Below are positions 37,612 through 46,870 of a stretch of 64,000 nucleotides of DNA, in pieces (position 1 is the stretch's first letter; each line of letters starts with the position of its first letter). Source of the stretch: Bacteroidota bacterium (GTDB lineage: Bacteria; Bacteroidota; Bacteroidia; AKYH767-A; 2013-40CM-41-45). The position numbers and the translations under genes were made by a program. The notes beneath the pieces are model-generated. The model was given only the letters and a program-made list of their open reading frames with translations, was not told the origin of the DNA and searched no databases. Location of the stretch: the NCBI GenBank assembly GCA_004295015.1, contig SHNE01000049.1, positions 1 through 64,000 on the forward strand. The letters are read 5' to 3'.

Positions 37612-39576
37612 ATGAAAACAATGAAACAGTTTGTCAAAAATTATACGGCAGCAGTCGTATTTCTCTTCTTTATGCTGGCATTCATGCAAAATCCTTTTGA
37701 TGCAAGGGCTACCCATTTCAGGTATGGGCATCTAACCTGGAAGCCGGCTGGTATTAACACTGTTGATTTTACATTGGTTAATGCATTTAGATGGAATGGT
37801 TACGGATCACCTGCAGTCGGCGATATCATTACCGAAACGATTGGCGCAACGGTACTTTATTTTGGAGATGGGAATAACACCACCGTTTTAAGGTACAGAG
37901 TCATCTCCATTGATGTTGTGAATAATTGGCTTCTGGCAAGAGCACTTCAGCCTGGCAATGATGCACAAGAGTTTGTAAGGTATACTTACCCGGCCTCAAC
38001 GAATTCAGGATCTCCTTGGCTTGCAGAAATTAACAGTTGTTGCAGAACAGGAACTGAGATCAATAACCCGGGAGGAAATTATCGTGTTTCAACACTCGTT
38101 GAATTGAGTTCAGGGAACACTTCACCAACAAGCTCCTTGCCCGCAATTGTAAATGTACCGAGAAGTTCGGCAGCTACATTTTTTGTTCCGGGAGCTGACG
38201 TTGATGCATCTAGTACCTTGCGTTGGAGATTAGCAACCTCGGTGGAAGCAGGAAGTCCTTTTAGCAATCCATCTTTATTATCCGTGGATAATTTAACAGG
38301 ACTGGTAACTTGGAATAGTTTGACTGCAGTGCTTGGGGGATTGTATTCTTGTCAAATCGTTATTGAAGACAGACTATCCTCAGATCCAACAGTCCTTAAG
38401 ACTAAAGTTGCAGTGGATTTTCTAATTTTTGTTACGTCCTGTGACCCTGATAATACTTCGCCATCATTCGTTGCCCCGACACCTGTATGCGGAACTATTT
38501 TAGAGGCGAATGTAGGACAAACCTTCTCAACGATAATTGCTGCCTCTGATGCGAACTTGGTTGATATTGTATCACTAAATTCAGGTGGAGTTCCTGCAGG
38601 CGCAACATTATCTCCTGGTTTACCTTCATCCGGAAATCCTGTTAGTACTGTATTGTCATGGACACCATCTGCCGGCGATGTTGGTGTGTATGTAGTAACA
38701 TTTACGGCAACTGATCCATGTGGTGCGCAGGTTTTGTGTTCCTTCACTATCAATGTAGTCGATGTGCCGCCATGTGTATTAACAATAGATGCTGGTCTTG
38801 ATGAAGAAAGTTATTTTGGATTTGCAGCTGATCAGACCATATCTCGGACTGCAGTTCCTTCAGGTGGAACGCCGCCGTATTCTTATTCATGGACAATGGA
38901 TCGGCCACTAAAATGTAATGTTACAAATTCAAGTGGAGATGAAATCTTTAACGTTTCAGGAGCGACTTGTGCAAACGAATTGTGCCCATCTTCCGGAACC
39001 CTTTCAGCAAATCCGTCATGTACCGGTAGCAGTGGTTCAATTAACGTTACTTTGCTTGATACCGCGGAAGTTTGTGTAACAGTGACAGATTCTAGAGGAT
39101 GTACCGCAACGGATTGCTTTACCGTGAACGCCACTGATGCCCGTTGTTTTGCCGGAAATTCAAATAATGCAAAAGTAAGTGTATGCCACCGTACTAATAG
39201 TACTAAAAATCCATGGGTGCAGATTTGTGTTGATGATCACGCAGTTCCAGCTTTGTTAGCAATTGGAGATTATGTTGGAAAGTGTCCAAAGCGTCGAATT
39301 GGTGCTCCTGAAGCATCAGACGAGAATGCCACTTTGAATGTATTTCCTAATCCGGCTCAGGATCGAATGACAGTAACATTCCAAAGCAGTAATACGAATA
39401 ATTTTCAAATGCAACTGAATGACTTGACCGGAAGATTGATTATGTCAACTTTCAGACCAGCCGTTGAAGGAAGTAATTCTGTTGAAATTGACGTAAGCAG
39501 TTTTGCAAAGGGATTTTACCTGCTGAGTCTTACAACTGCTGATGAAAATAGTCTTTTAAGGCTAATGGTTGAGTAA
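37612..39576 (+). CDS. Secreted Ig-like repeat protein with T9SS sorting domain
   Basis: This 654-residue protein has a signal peptide (long hydrophobic stretch to FDARA). An N-terminal domain starts THFRYGHLTWKP, a segment recurring in Bacteroidota surface proteins. At least two Ig/cadherin-like segments follow, e.g. TLRWRLATS ... LSVDNLTGLVTWN and GVYVVTFTATDPCGAQVLC. A Cys-rich part lies at about 400-550. The type A T9SS sorting domain ends it (LNVFPNPAQDRMTVTF ... AKGFYLLSL). It is probably displayed at the surface; no enzyme motif is seen. ATG 37612 is chosen because the upstream frame from 37558 would add a non-signal extension. Confidence 0.82.
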   Translation: MKTMKQFVKNYTAAVVFLFFMLAFMQNPFDARATHFRYGHLTWKPAGINTVDFTLVNAFRWNGYGSPAVGDIITETIGATVLYFGDGNNTTVLRYRVISIDVVNNWLLARALQPGNDAQEFVRYTYPASTNSGSPWLAEINSCCRTGTEINNPGGNYRVSTLVELSSGNTSPTSSLPAIVNVPRSSAATFFVPGADVDASSTLRWRLATSVEAGSPFSNPSLLSVDNLTGLVTWNSLTAVLGGLYSCQIVIEDRLSSDPTVLKTKVAVDFLIFVTSCDPDNTSPSFVAPTPVCGTILEANVGQTFSTIIAASDANLVDIVSLNSGGVPAGATLSPGLPSSGNPVSTVLSWTPSAGDVGVYVVTFTATDPCGAQVLCSFTINVVDVPPCVLTIDAGLDEESYFGFAADQTISRTAVPSGGTPPYSYSWTMDRPLKCNVTNSSGDEIFNVSGATCANELCPSSGTLSANPSCTGSSGSINVTLLDTAEVCVTVTDSRGCTATDCFTVNATDARCFAGNSNNAKVSVCHRTNSTKNPWVQICVDDHAVPALLAIGDYVGKCPKRRIGAPEASDENATLNVFPNPAQDRMTVTFQSSNTNNFQMQLNDLTGRLIMSTFRPAVEGSNSVEIDVSSFAKGFYLLSLTTADENSLLRLMVE

Positions 39577-39645
39577 GAAATTTTCTCCTAAATTGAATGG
39601 ATAATTGAATATCTGTTTTAATTAACTCGAAGGATAATATAGTCG

Positions 39646-39683
39646 AAAAAAAAACTCCGCCAATCGTAGCGGAGTTTTTTTTT
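39646..39683. terminator. Bidirectional terminator
   Basis: CTCCGC (39655-39660) pairs with GCGGAG (39669-39674). The stem is extended by nine A/T pairs on each side, between convergent genes. Confidence 0.85.
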
Positions 39684-39701
39684 CGATTAAGGTAGAAGGT
39701 T

Positions 39702-40154
39702 TCACCTCACAACTTTCACCTGAATTGCACTGGGCCCTTTTTGTCCCATTTCAACTTCAAAGCTTACTACGTTGTTCTCTTTTATTTCTTCAGTGATATT
39801 ATTGACGTGCACGAAAATGCTTTCAGAAGTCTCACTGTCTTTTATGAAGCCATAACCTTTTGAATCATTAAAGAAGGTAACAATACCTTTGCGTATAGGG
39901 TCCAATTCCATGCTTGGATCACGCTTGGGGATGCTAATTTCAATAGACTCTGCACTGATCGAAATCTTTCGGCTGGGATCAGGAGGAGTTGAAGAGATTC
40001 GACCGAATTCGTCAACATAGGCCATCATATCTTCCAGCTTGCCTGACTTTTCATTGTCATTCCTTGCCAAGCGTTTTTGCTCTTTCTCTTTTCTTTTCTT
40101 CTCTTTTTTGAGACGAATGTCCTTCTTGCTGAAAGTTTCCTGTGATCTGCCCAT
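39702..40154 (-). CDS. Cold-shock domain protein with basic N-terminal extension
   Basis: This 150-residue protein has a Lys/Arg/Glu-rich N-terminus (DIRLKKEKKRKEKEQKRLARN), an acidic linker, and a C-terminal cold-shock domain (about 85-150: KGIVTFFNDSKGYGFIKD with RNP1 KGYGFI, and SIFVHVNNI with RNP2). It should bind single-stranded RNA or DNA. Extended CspA-like proteins of this type are common in Bacteroidota. The promoter element TACCTTTG lies 22 bases upstream of the ATG. Confidence 0.92.
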   Translation of the reverse strand: MGRSQETFSKKDIRLKKEKKRKEKEQKRLARNDNEKSGKLEDMMAYVDEFGRISSTPPDPSRKISISAESIEISIPKRDPSMELDPIRKGIVTFFNDSKGYGFIKDSETSESIFVHVNNITEEIKENNVVSFEVEMGQKGPSAIQVKVVR

Positions 40155-40175
40155 AGATTTCTTTAAAAATTTTCA

Positions 40176-40183
40176 CAAAGGTA
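40176..40183 (-). promoter_or_regulatory. Bacteroidota -7 element of the cold-shock gene
   Basis: The minus strand reads TACCTTTG, an exact TAnnTTTG. The short leader it implies (about 20 bases) is unlike the long cold-shock leaders of enterobacteria. Confidence 0.6.
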
Positions 40184-40419
40184 CAATTTATTAGTGGATT
40201 TATGGTCAGAAAAGGACGATTGCTAATTTCTGCTATGACCATCATCATTTTTAGTCTAAAAAGGTCATTGCCTTTAATGACAGGTCAAATTTAGGCTGCT
40301 TTATAGATCAATTGACTGAATTTCGAAGAGCTTTCATGTCAGAGAGATTCTATTAGCAGAATAATAAAATCAGGCATTTTGAATTGCCTTTAATAGATGC
40401 AGAAAACCCTCAAAGCATT

Positions 40420-42342
40420 TTATGACATCCACTTTTTCCACCAATGTTGAAAAACAATCAGCGCCCAAATCTGTGCAGCTGCATCACCCGGGTTGCTCCC
40501 AAATAATTTTTGCTTCAATGATTGAATCTTATCGTATTGGAAAATGTTTTGTTCTTCAACAAATTCTTTACCTAAATAGCCATCATCAATTAATGATCTC
40601 AATTCCTTTCGAAACCATTTTAACAGAGGAACTTCAAAACCCTGCTTGGTACGATTGTAAAGCTCAGCCGGCAAGTCATTCCTGAAGGTGTCACGCAGAA
40701 TTTTCTTTCTGCCGGTACTATCAATTTTCGATTGGATAGGTAGCGAGAAGGCGAAATCAACGACGATATGATCTAAAAATGGCACACGAACTTCGAGTGA
40801 ATTGGCCATCGACATCATATCTACTTTTACAAGCATGTCGTTTACTAAAACCAATTGCATATCAGTATACAAAACTTCCTGAAGGGAATGTATGTGTCGT
40901 AAAAACCGAAGCTGAAAGTTTTTTCTGCTTTCGTATTCTGAAAATACCGATGCAGGAATAGAGCCGTTCCATAAAAAAGCAGATGCCTTTTTTTCGTTTT
41001 CAAACGAAGCCCATCTCCAATAGCGTTCGTGCGGATCAAGCTGTAATCCCTCGGCCATCTTCGCTGCCTTACGAATCATATTTCCGCGACGTGTATTTCT
41101 GGACTGAGGTAAAGATTGCAGAAATGGAGCTGTTCCTCTCAACAGGTTATTCAAAATGCCACCTGATCTGGCCTTGTGCTCCGCAGCATGTTTGTTATAA
41201 CCTCCAAATAATTCATCAGCACCGTCACCACTCAATGCAACCGTAACATGTTTTCTGGTTTCTTTGCTTAGTATATAAACATTCAGTGCAGAAGAATCAG
41301 CGAAAGGTTCGTCAAGGTAATCAAGTGCATTAAAAATATTTTGAAATAAATCATCGTTAGTTAATTTGAACGCTGTATGATCTGTGTTGTATTTGTTTGC
41401 TACCAGTTCTGCGTATTTCGTTTCATCAAATAATGGCTCATCCTTAAAACCAATCGAAAAGGTTTTTAATTTCTTTGTGTTTTTTGCAGCGATAGAAGTT
41501 ATCACTGAAGAGTCAATTCCTCCACTGAGAAATGTTCCTAAAGGTACATCAGCCACAAGCCTTCTTTTTACAGATGCTTCCAATAGTTCTCTGAATTTTT
41601 GCTGCTGTTCCTGATACGATCCGATGGATTTTTTCAGCGTTTCTTCTTTTTCTGCCGGCGGAATTTCATAGTATTTTAATTCTTCTATTTCAGGAAGCGG
41701 TTTTTTGAGATCAATATTTATTGAATGGCCGGGCATTAATTTTCGAACGCCCTTAAATATTGAATTTGGCCCGGGAATATAGTTCAACTGAAGGTACATG
41801 AACAGTGATGCTTCATCCAGTACTTTGGGTATTCCCAGAGCCACCAGTGATTTCAACTCGCTGGAAAAAAGGAATTTATCCCGGTCATGAAAATAGAGTA
41901 GGGGTTTTATTCCGATTCTATCTCTTGCAATAAATACACTTTGTTTCTCTTTGTCATAGATGGCGAAAGCGAAAAATCCATTCACCCTTTCCAAACATTT
42001 TTCTCCTTCGAGTATGTAGAGTTGGAGCAAAACTTCTGTGTCGCTATCTGACTGTAGCTTGATTCCTTTGCTGAGCACAAATTCTCTGTGCTCCTTGAAA
42101 TTAAAAAACTCCCCGTTAAAAATTATGGTATAGCGAGAACTTGAATCGTGCATCGGTTGTGATGCGGCCTCGCTCGTATCAATTATTGAAAGCCTGGTAT
42201 GTCCAAGAGCGATTTTACCGTCGCGAAAAATTCCTTGCCTGTCCGGTCCTCTGTTTACTAAACACTTCGTTGCAGCTTCAATCCGGTCAAGTGAAGCAAG
42301 GCCTATATCCGTGAAAGCGATAACACCATTGATTCCACACAT
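40420..42342 (-). CDS. asnB: Asparagine synthase (glutamine-hydrolysing)
   Basis: This 640-residue enzyme makes asparagine from aspartate, glutamine and ATP. The N-terminal Ntn glutaminase uses Cys2 (MCGINGVIAF) with RGPDRQG, LGHTRLSIID and FNGEFFN. The synthetase domain has the PP-loop LSGGIDSSVI, then TFSIGFKDE and ALSGDGADELFGGY. Such enzymes also occur in polysaccharide clusters as amide-forming relatives, but all catalytic motifs are intact here. It starts 34 bases after lpdA on the same strand and is probably co-transcribed with it. Confidence 0.93.
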   Translation of the reverse strand: MCGINGVIAFTDIGLASLDRIEAATKCLVNRGPDRQGIFRDGKIALGHTRLSIIDTSEAASQPMHDSSSRYTIIFNGEFFNFKEHREFVLSKGIKLQSDSDTEVLLQLYILEGEKCLERVNGFFAFAIYDKEKQSVFIARDRIGIKPLLYFHDRDKFLFSSELKSLVALGIPKVLDEASLFMYLQLNYIPGPNSIFKGVRKLMPGHSINIDLKKPLPEIEELKYYEIPPAEKEETLKKSIGSYQEQQQKFRELLEASVKRRLVADVPLGTFLSGGIDSSVITSIAAKNTKKLKTFSIGFKDEPLFDETKYAELVANKYNTDHTAFKLTNDDLFQNIFNALDYLDEPFADSSALNVYILSKETRKHVTVALSGDGADELFGGYNKHAAEHKARSGGILNNLLRGTAPFLQSLPQSRNTRRGNMIRKAAKMAEGLQLDPHERYWRWASFENEKKASAFLWNGSIPASVFSEYESRKNFQLRFLRHIHSLQEVLYTDMQLVLVNDMLVKVDMMSMANSLEVRVPFLDHIVVDFAFSLPIQSKIDSTGRKKILRDTFRNDLPAELYNRTKQGFEVPLLKWFRKELRSLIDDGYLGKEFVEEQNIFQYDKIQSLKQKLFGSNPGDAAAQIWALIVFQHWWKKWMS

Positions 42343-42376
42343 TTTCCTGACTCAGGTAAGTATTATAACATTCAAG

Positions 42377-43765
42377 TTAAATATGAATCACTTCTCCGTA
42401 AGCAGCTGCCACTGCTTCCATGGTCGCCTCGCTCATTGTTGGATGTGGATGCACTGACTTAATAATTTCATGTCCTGTCGTCTCCAGTTTTCTGGCGACA
42501 ACTACTTCTGCAATGAGTTCAGTAACATTTGCACCTATCATGTGAGCTCCAAGAAACTCTCCATACTTCGCATCAAAAATTACTTTCACAAATCCATCAG
42601 AATTTCCTGCTGCTTTCGCTTTGCCGGAGGCAGAGAATGGAAATTTACCGACTTTAATTTCATAGCCTGCCTCGATGGCTGCTTTTTCGGTGTAGCCGAC
42701 AGAAGCTATTTCAGGCTGACAATAAGTACAGCCCGGAATATTTTTATAATCGATAGGTTCAACATGTAGTCCGGCTATCTTTTCGACACATGTAATACCT
42801 TCGTGTGAAGCTACGTGCGCCAAGGCAGGTGTATTAATCACATCTCCGATCGCATAATAACCCGGCATATTGGATTGATACCATTCATTAACCACAATCT
42901 TTCCTTTGTCAGTGATGATACCTACTTCTTCCAAGCCAATATTTTCAATGTTCGAGGCAATTCCTACTGCAGAAAGTACAACATCACATTCCAGAATTTC
43001 TTCTCCCTTTTTGGTTTTAACCTTCACCTTACAGCCAGCACCGGACGTATCCACTGATTCAACGGTAGATTCGAGCATGATTTCAATTCCTGATTTTTTA
43101 AACGAACGGGCAAGCTGCTTGCTCACTTCTTCGTCTTCCACAGGAACAACGTTCGGCATAAATTCAACAATGGTCACTTTCGTACCAAGGCTATGATAAA
43201 AATATGCAAATTCAACACCGATCGCGCCTGATCCAACAACAACCATTGATTTCGGTTGCTTTGCCAGTGTCATAGCTTCTCTGTAACCTATAATTTTCTT
43301 GCCATCTTGTTTAAGTGAAGGCAACTCACGGGATCTGGCACCGGTAGAGATGATGATATTTTTGGAATCATACTCAGTCTTCTTTCCATCTGCTGCTGTG
43401 ACTTCAACCTTTTTGCCACTCTTAATTCTGGCATTGCCGGCAATTACATCAATTTTATTTTTCTTCATCAAAAACTGAACACCCTTGCTCATAGCATCGG
43501 CTACATTTCGTGAACGGCTGATGACGGCAGGGAAGTCAACTTCTGCGCCTTTTACTTTTATACCATAATCCTGCGCATGCAATAAATACTCATACACTTG
43601 CGCACTTTTTAACAATGCTTTCGTTGGTATGCAACCCCAATTCAGACAAACTCCACCCAACTCTGCTTTTTCAATGAGGGCGGTCTTCATGCCGAGTTGA
43701 GAAGCGCGTATTGCTGCAACGTAGCCACCCGGTCCACTTCCAATCACAATTAAATCATAGCTCAT
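42377..43765 (-). CDS. lpdA: Dihydrolipoyl dehydrogenase
   Basis: This 462-residue flavoprotein is the E3 component of 2-oxoacid dehydrogenase complexes; it reoxidises dihydrolipoamide with NAD+. Motifs: FAD loop IVIGSGPGGYVAAIRA, redox disulfide GGVCLNWGCIPTKA, NAD loop VVVGSGAIGVEFAYFYHSLG, YYAIGDVINTPALAHVA, and active-site HPHPTMSE at the dimer interface. No E1/E2 genes are adjacent. A short frame upstream ends in an ATGA overlap with its start (see next entry). Confidence 0.95.
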   Translation of the reverse strand: MSYDLIVIGSGPGGYVAAIRASQLGMKTALIEKAELGGVCLNWGCIPTKALLKSAQVYEYLLHAQDYGIKVKGAEVDFPAVISRSRNVADAMSKGVQFLMKKNKIDVIAGNARIKSGKKVEVTAADGKKTEYDSKNIIISTGARSRELPSLKQDGKKIIGYREAMTLAKQPKSMVVVGSGAIGVEFAYFYHSLGTKVTIVEFMPNVVPVEDEEVSKQLARSFKKSGIEIMLESTVESVDTSGAGCKVKVKTKKGEEILECDVVLSAVGIASNIENIGLEEVGIITDKGKIVVNEWYQSNMPGYYAIGDVINTPALAHVASHEGITCVEKIAGLHVEPIDYKNIPGCTYCQPEIASVGYTEKAAIEAGYEIKVGKFPFSASGKAKAAGNSDGFVKVIFDAKYGEFLGAHMIGANVTELIAEVVVARKLETTGHEIIKSVHPHPTMSEATMEAVAAAYGEVIHI

Positions 43766-44001
43766 ATTTCATTCAAATTAGAAGGCGAATATAAAGATTG
43801 TTTGTCAATTTGACTGCTTTTCATTTGATCAGAATTTGAGCAGCCGGTCCCTATCAATTCACAATCAAAGGTATATGTGAATTGTGAAGGAGGAGGAATT
43901 TTATTGATATTTGTAGGATAATCTTCAGCCACATCTATTCTGTGAGTATATAAGGGTTGAAGATTAAACCGGGCCATGATTTTTACTTTAGAACAGCTCA
44001 A
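43762..44001 (-). CDS. Possible small protein overlapping the lpdA start
   Basis: A 79-codon frame (71 from the internal MARFNLQ start) ends in TGA that overlaps the lpdA ATG as ATGA. This fits translational coupling, but the protein is not recognised, has no clear fold pattern, and fills most of the gap between divergent genes. It may be chance. Confidence 0.25.
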   Translation of the reverse strand: MSCSKVKIMARFNLQPLYTHRIDVAEDYPTNINKIPPPSQFTYTFDCELIGTGCSNSDQMKSSQIDKQSLYSPSNLNEI

Positions 44002-44030
44002 TTTGAAATTGAATTAAATCGAATTTCCAC

Positions 44031-45764
44031 ATGCATTACAAAGTTTCCGCACCACACCCTACAAATCATTTTTTGTCAATTGAATTAATGCTTGAAGTAA
44101 GAGATGAAACTGAAATGCTTCTCAGACTCCCTTCATGGAGGCCCGGTCGTTATGAAATAGGCAATTTTGCCAAGAATGTAAAAGGTTTTGAAGTAAAAGA
44201 TCAGAGTGGTGCTCCTTTAGCATTCAGAAAGATAAGCAAGGATACCTGGGAAGTAAAAATGAATGGAGCGAAATCTGTCAGCATACGTTATAGTTATTAT
44301 GCAGCAAAGCTTGACGCCGGAAGTTGCTGGGTTGATGAAGAACAGATCTATATTAATCCGATTCATTGTTTACTTTATATTGAAAACAGACTCCATGAAC
44401 TATGTCAATTGGAGTTACTCGTTCCGTCGAGTTATAAAGTTGCCACATCATTAAAGGAAAAGGGGCGATTGAAATTTTTTGCGGAAGATTATCATGAATT
44501 GGTTGACTCACCATTGATAGCAAGTTCCGGATTGCATTATGCCAATTATACTTCAGAAGGAGTTCCATTTCATATTTGGTTTCAAGGCAACTTAAGCCCA
44601 AACTGGAAAAAAATTCTAAAAGATTTCCAGGCTTTTACTGATGAACAATTGAGGACAATGGGTTCTTTTCCGGCTCCTGAATATCATTTTCTTATACAGG
44701 TGGCACCAACAAAATTATACCATGGTGTGGAACATTTACGGTCGACGGTATTGGCGCTCGGGCCGGGTCATCAATTGATGGATCAACCTCTGTATACTGA
44801 TTTTGTCGGGGTTGCTAGCCATGAATTATTTCATGCATGGAATGTGAAAGCGATCCGGCCTGCAGATATGCTTCCTTATGATTACACATGTGAGAATTAT
44901 TCCCGTCTTGGTTTTGTTTACGAAGGCGTGACCACTTATTATGGCGATTATTTTCTCGCTCGCTGTGGTGTATATTCTGTCGATCAGTTTTTTATTGAAA
45001 TCGGAAATCGATTGCAGAAGCATTTTGATAATTACGGTCGCTTCAATTTATCGGTTGCAGACTCATCTTTTGATACCTGGTTGGATGGTTACGTACCGGG
45101 AATTCCTAATCGCAAAACATCTATTTACGATGAGGGTTGTCTGACAGCTATGATGACCGATTTGCTCATTCGTTCGAAGTCGCAGAATAAAAAATCGCTG
45201 GACGATGTGATGAAAGCATTATACACAGATTTCGCTCAGGCAAACATTGGCTATACAGAGCACGACTACATGGAAATAGTAAATCAAATGGCAGGAGAAA
45301 GTCTGATTGATTTTTTTATGGACTATATATACGGAACAGAAGACGATGAAAAGTTTATGAACCTCTGTCTTAACTTTGTAGGATGTGAATTACAGCGTTC
45401 TTCAAATCCTAAAATTAATGAACGTGATTTTGGTTTCAGGATAAAACAGGACGGGGAGAAAGCTATTGTAACTGTAATTGCCCCTGATTCTCCTGCAGAT
45501 AAAGCCGGTCTCGGAATCGAAGATGAGATTATTGCTGTAAATGAAATGGCATTAAAAGATAATCTGGATGAACTTCTTAGTCAGTTCACAGGGAATAAAG
45601 TAGTTGTAACAATTATCAATCCCATGAAAAAACTTCGGGATGTAGTTTTATCCAGAAATAATAAAGAGTATTATCCAATTTATAAATTGGCTAAACAGAA
45701 CAACCCCACTCCGGATGCACAGCGTTCTTTCAAAGCCTGGCTTAAGCAAGACTTCTATTCTTAA
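44031..45764 (+). CDS. M61-family aminopeptidase with PDZ domain
   Basis: This 577-residue enzyme matches the M61 glycyl aminopeptidase family. The N-terminal beta domain contains LRLPSWRPGRYEIGNFAKNV. The zinc site is VASHELFHAWNVKAIRP (His264, Glu265, His268), with a downstream YEGVTTYYGDYFLAR supplying the third ligand. A C-terminal PDZ domain (about 465-540: GFRIKQDG ... VIAPDSPADKAGLGIEDEIIAVN) follows. No signal peptide is visible, so it should be cytosolic, unlike many M61 members that are exported. The stop lies 16 bases before the convergent ridA. Confidence 0.92.
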   Translation: MHYKVSAPHPTNHFLSIELMLEVRDETEMLLRLPSWRPGRYEIGNFAKNVKGFEVKDQSGAPLAFRKISKDTWEVKMNGAKSVSIRYSYYAAKLDAGSCWVDEEQIYINPIHCLLYIENRLHELCQLELLVPSSYKVATSLKEKGRLKFFAEDYHELVDSPLIASSGLHYANYTSEGVPFHIWFQGNLSPNWKKILKDFQAFTDEQLRTMGSFPAPEYHFLIQVAPTKLYHGVEHLRSTVLALGPGHQLMDQPLYTDFVGVASHELFHAWNVKAIRPADMLPYDYTCENYSRLGFVYEGVTTYYGDYFLARCGVYSVDQFFIEIGNRLQKHFDNYGRFNLSVADSSFDTWLDGYVPGIPNRKTSIYDEGCLTAMMTDLLIRSKSQNKKSLDDVMKALYTDFAQANIGYTEHDYMEIVNQMAGESLIDFFMDYIYGTEDDEKFMNLCLNFVGCELQRSSNPKINERDFGFRIKQDGEKAIVTVIAPDSPADKAGLGIEDEIIAVNEMALKDNLDELLSQFTGNKVVVTIINPMKKLRDVVLSRNNKEYYPIYKLAKQNNPTPDAQRSFKAWLKQDFYS

Positions 45765-45780
45765 CAAGTCTGACTCTTAT

Positions 45781-46158
45781 TCAGGAGCTTGCGATAACAG
45801 AGATCTCCACATTCACGTCTTTTGGTAAACGGCTCACCTGGACCGTTTCGCGGGCAGGAGGATTTTGAGAAAAATTTTCTCCGTAGACCGCATTTACTTT
45901 CGCAAAATCGTTCATGTCTTTCAAAAAGATGCTCGTCTTTACGATCGAGTTGAAGTTCATTCCTGCTTCTTTTAGAATAGCCTCAATGTTCTTCATCACC
46001 TGCCTGGTTTCGGCCTCAATATCTTTATTGACCAGTTCACCGCTTTTTGGATCAAGGGGAATTTGTCCCGAGACAAAGAGTAAATTTCCTGCCTTCACCG
46101 CTTGTGAATAGGGCCCTATTGGTGCAGGAGCTCCGGAAGTGTTTATAATAGTTTTCAT
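45781..46158 (-). CDS. ridA: RidA family enamine/imine deaminase
   Basis: This 125-residue protein matches RidA, which hydrolyses reactive enamine/imine intermediates from PLP enzymes such as threonine dehydratase. Motifs: [28 protein letters not shown], the Arg in [14 protein letters not shown] that binds the substrate carboxylate, and VEISVIA at the end. ATG 46158 is chosen over the frame start at 46212 because [13 protein letters not shown] is the standard N-terminus. Location next to the threonine genes is suggestive but it is on the opposite strand. Confidence 0.93.
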   Translation of the reverse strand: MKTIINTSGAPAPIGPYSQAVKAGNLLFVSGQIPLDPKSGELVNKDIEAETRQVMKNIEAILKEAGMNFNSIVKTSIFLKDMNDFAKVNAVYGENFSQNPPARETVQVSRLPKDVNVEISVIASS

Positions 46159-46159
46159 A

Positions 46160-46167
46160 TATCTTTG
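46160..46167 (+). promoter_or_regulatory. Bacteroidota -7 element upstream of pabA/trpG
   Basis: TATCTTTG matches TAnnTTTG exactly, about 75 bases upstream of the ATG at 46243 and two bases from the divergent ridA start. No good -33 element was found at 19-21 bases. Confidence 0.5.
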
Positions 46168-46242
46168 ATTGATAATTTCGGCAAAACAACAAACAATAAA
46201 TTTAACCGGCAATCTTCAGGCAAATCAATTCGAATATTTTCA

Positions 46243-46812
46243 ATGAAAATCCTCCTCATCGATAATTATGATTCATTTACATACAATCTTTTCCATTTGT
46301 TGGAACAGTATCCTAATGCAGAAGTTGAGGTGAAACGAAGTGATGAGATTGATCCGGAAGGATTGCAGAATTATAATGCCTTTGTACTTTCACCCGGCCC
46401 GGGTTTACCTTCTGAATCGGCTATGCTTTTAAAGCTTACCCGTGATTGTATCAATACCGGAAAGGTTTTAGGCGTTTGTTTAGGACACCAGGCCTTGGCA
46501 GAGGTCCGGGGTGCAAAATTGAAAAACCTGCATAAGGTACATCATGGCCTAAGCCTGAAAACCAATGTTATGCAAGGCGATGATCCATTGTTTCGGAATA
46601 TTCCGGAGAATTTCATGACCGGCCGCTATCATTCCTGGGTAATTGATCCCACAAGCTTACCAGAAGAAATCCGGATCATTGCTACCGATGACGAAGGGAA
46701 CGTCATGGCAATCAAGTACGTCCATAAACCCGTTTGGGGAATTCAGTTCCATCCCGAGTCGATTCTTACAGAATATGGTAAGGAGCTCATCTTTAACTGG
46801 TTGGATGCATGA
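46243..46812 (+). CDS. pabA: Aminodeoxychorismate/anthranilate synthase glutamine amidotransferase subunit
   Basis: This 189-residue class I glutamine amidotransferase releases ammonia from glutamine for a chorismate-using partner. Motifs: MKILLIDNYDSFTYNLFH, LSPGPGLPSES, nucleophile Cys in GVCLGHQALAEV, and WGIQFHPESILTEYGKELI with His and Glu of the triad. Whether it serves PabB (folate) or TrpE (tryptophan), or both, cannot be told because neither is nearby. ATG 46243 is chosen over the frame start at 46165. thrA follows 58 bases later. Confidence 0.88.
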   Translation: MKILLIDNYDSFTYNLFHLLEQYPNAEVEVKRSDEIDPEGLQNYNAFVLSPGPGLPSESAMLLKLTRDCINTGKVLGVCLGHQALAEVRGAKLKNLHKVHHGLSLKTNVMQGDDPLFRNIPENFMTGRYHSWVIDPTSLPEEIRIIATDDEGNVMAIKYVHKPVWGIQFHPESILTEYGKELIFNWLDA

Positions 46813-46870
46813 CATCAGATGAACATTTTGGGAAAGTCAGCGTATCTTTCTCCTAGTTATAAATAGACTT

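Noticed and set aside
46813-46870. Threonine leader peptide or attenuator before thrA
   Set aside because: The gap is only 58 bases and has no run of Thr/Ile codons and no terminator hairpin.
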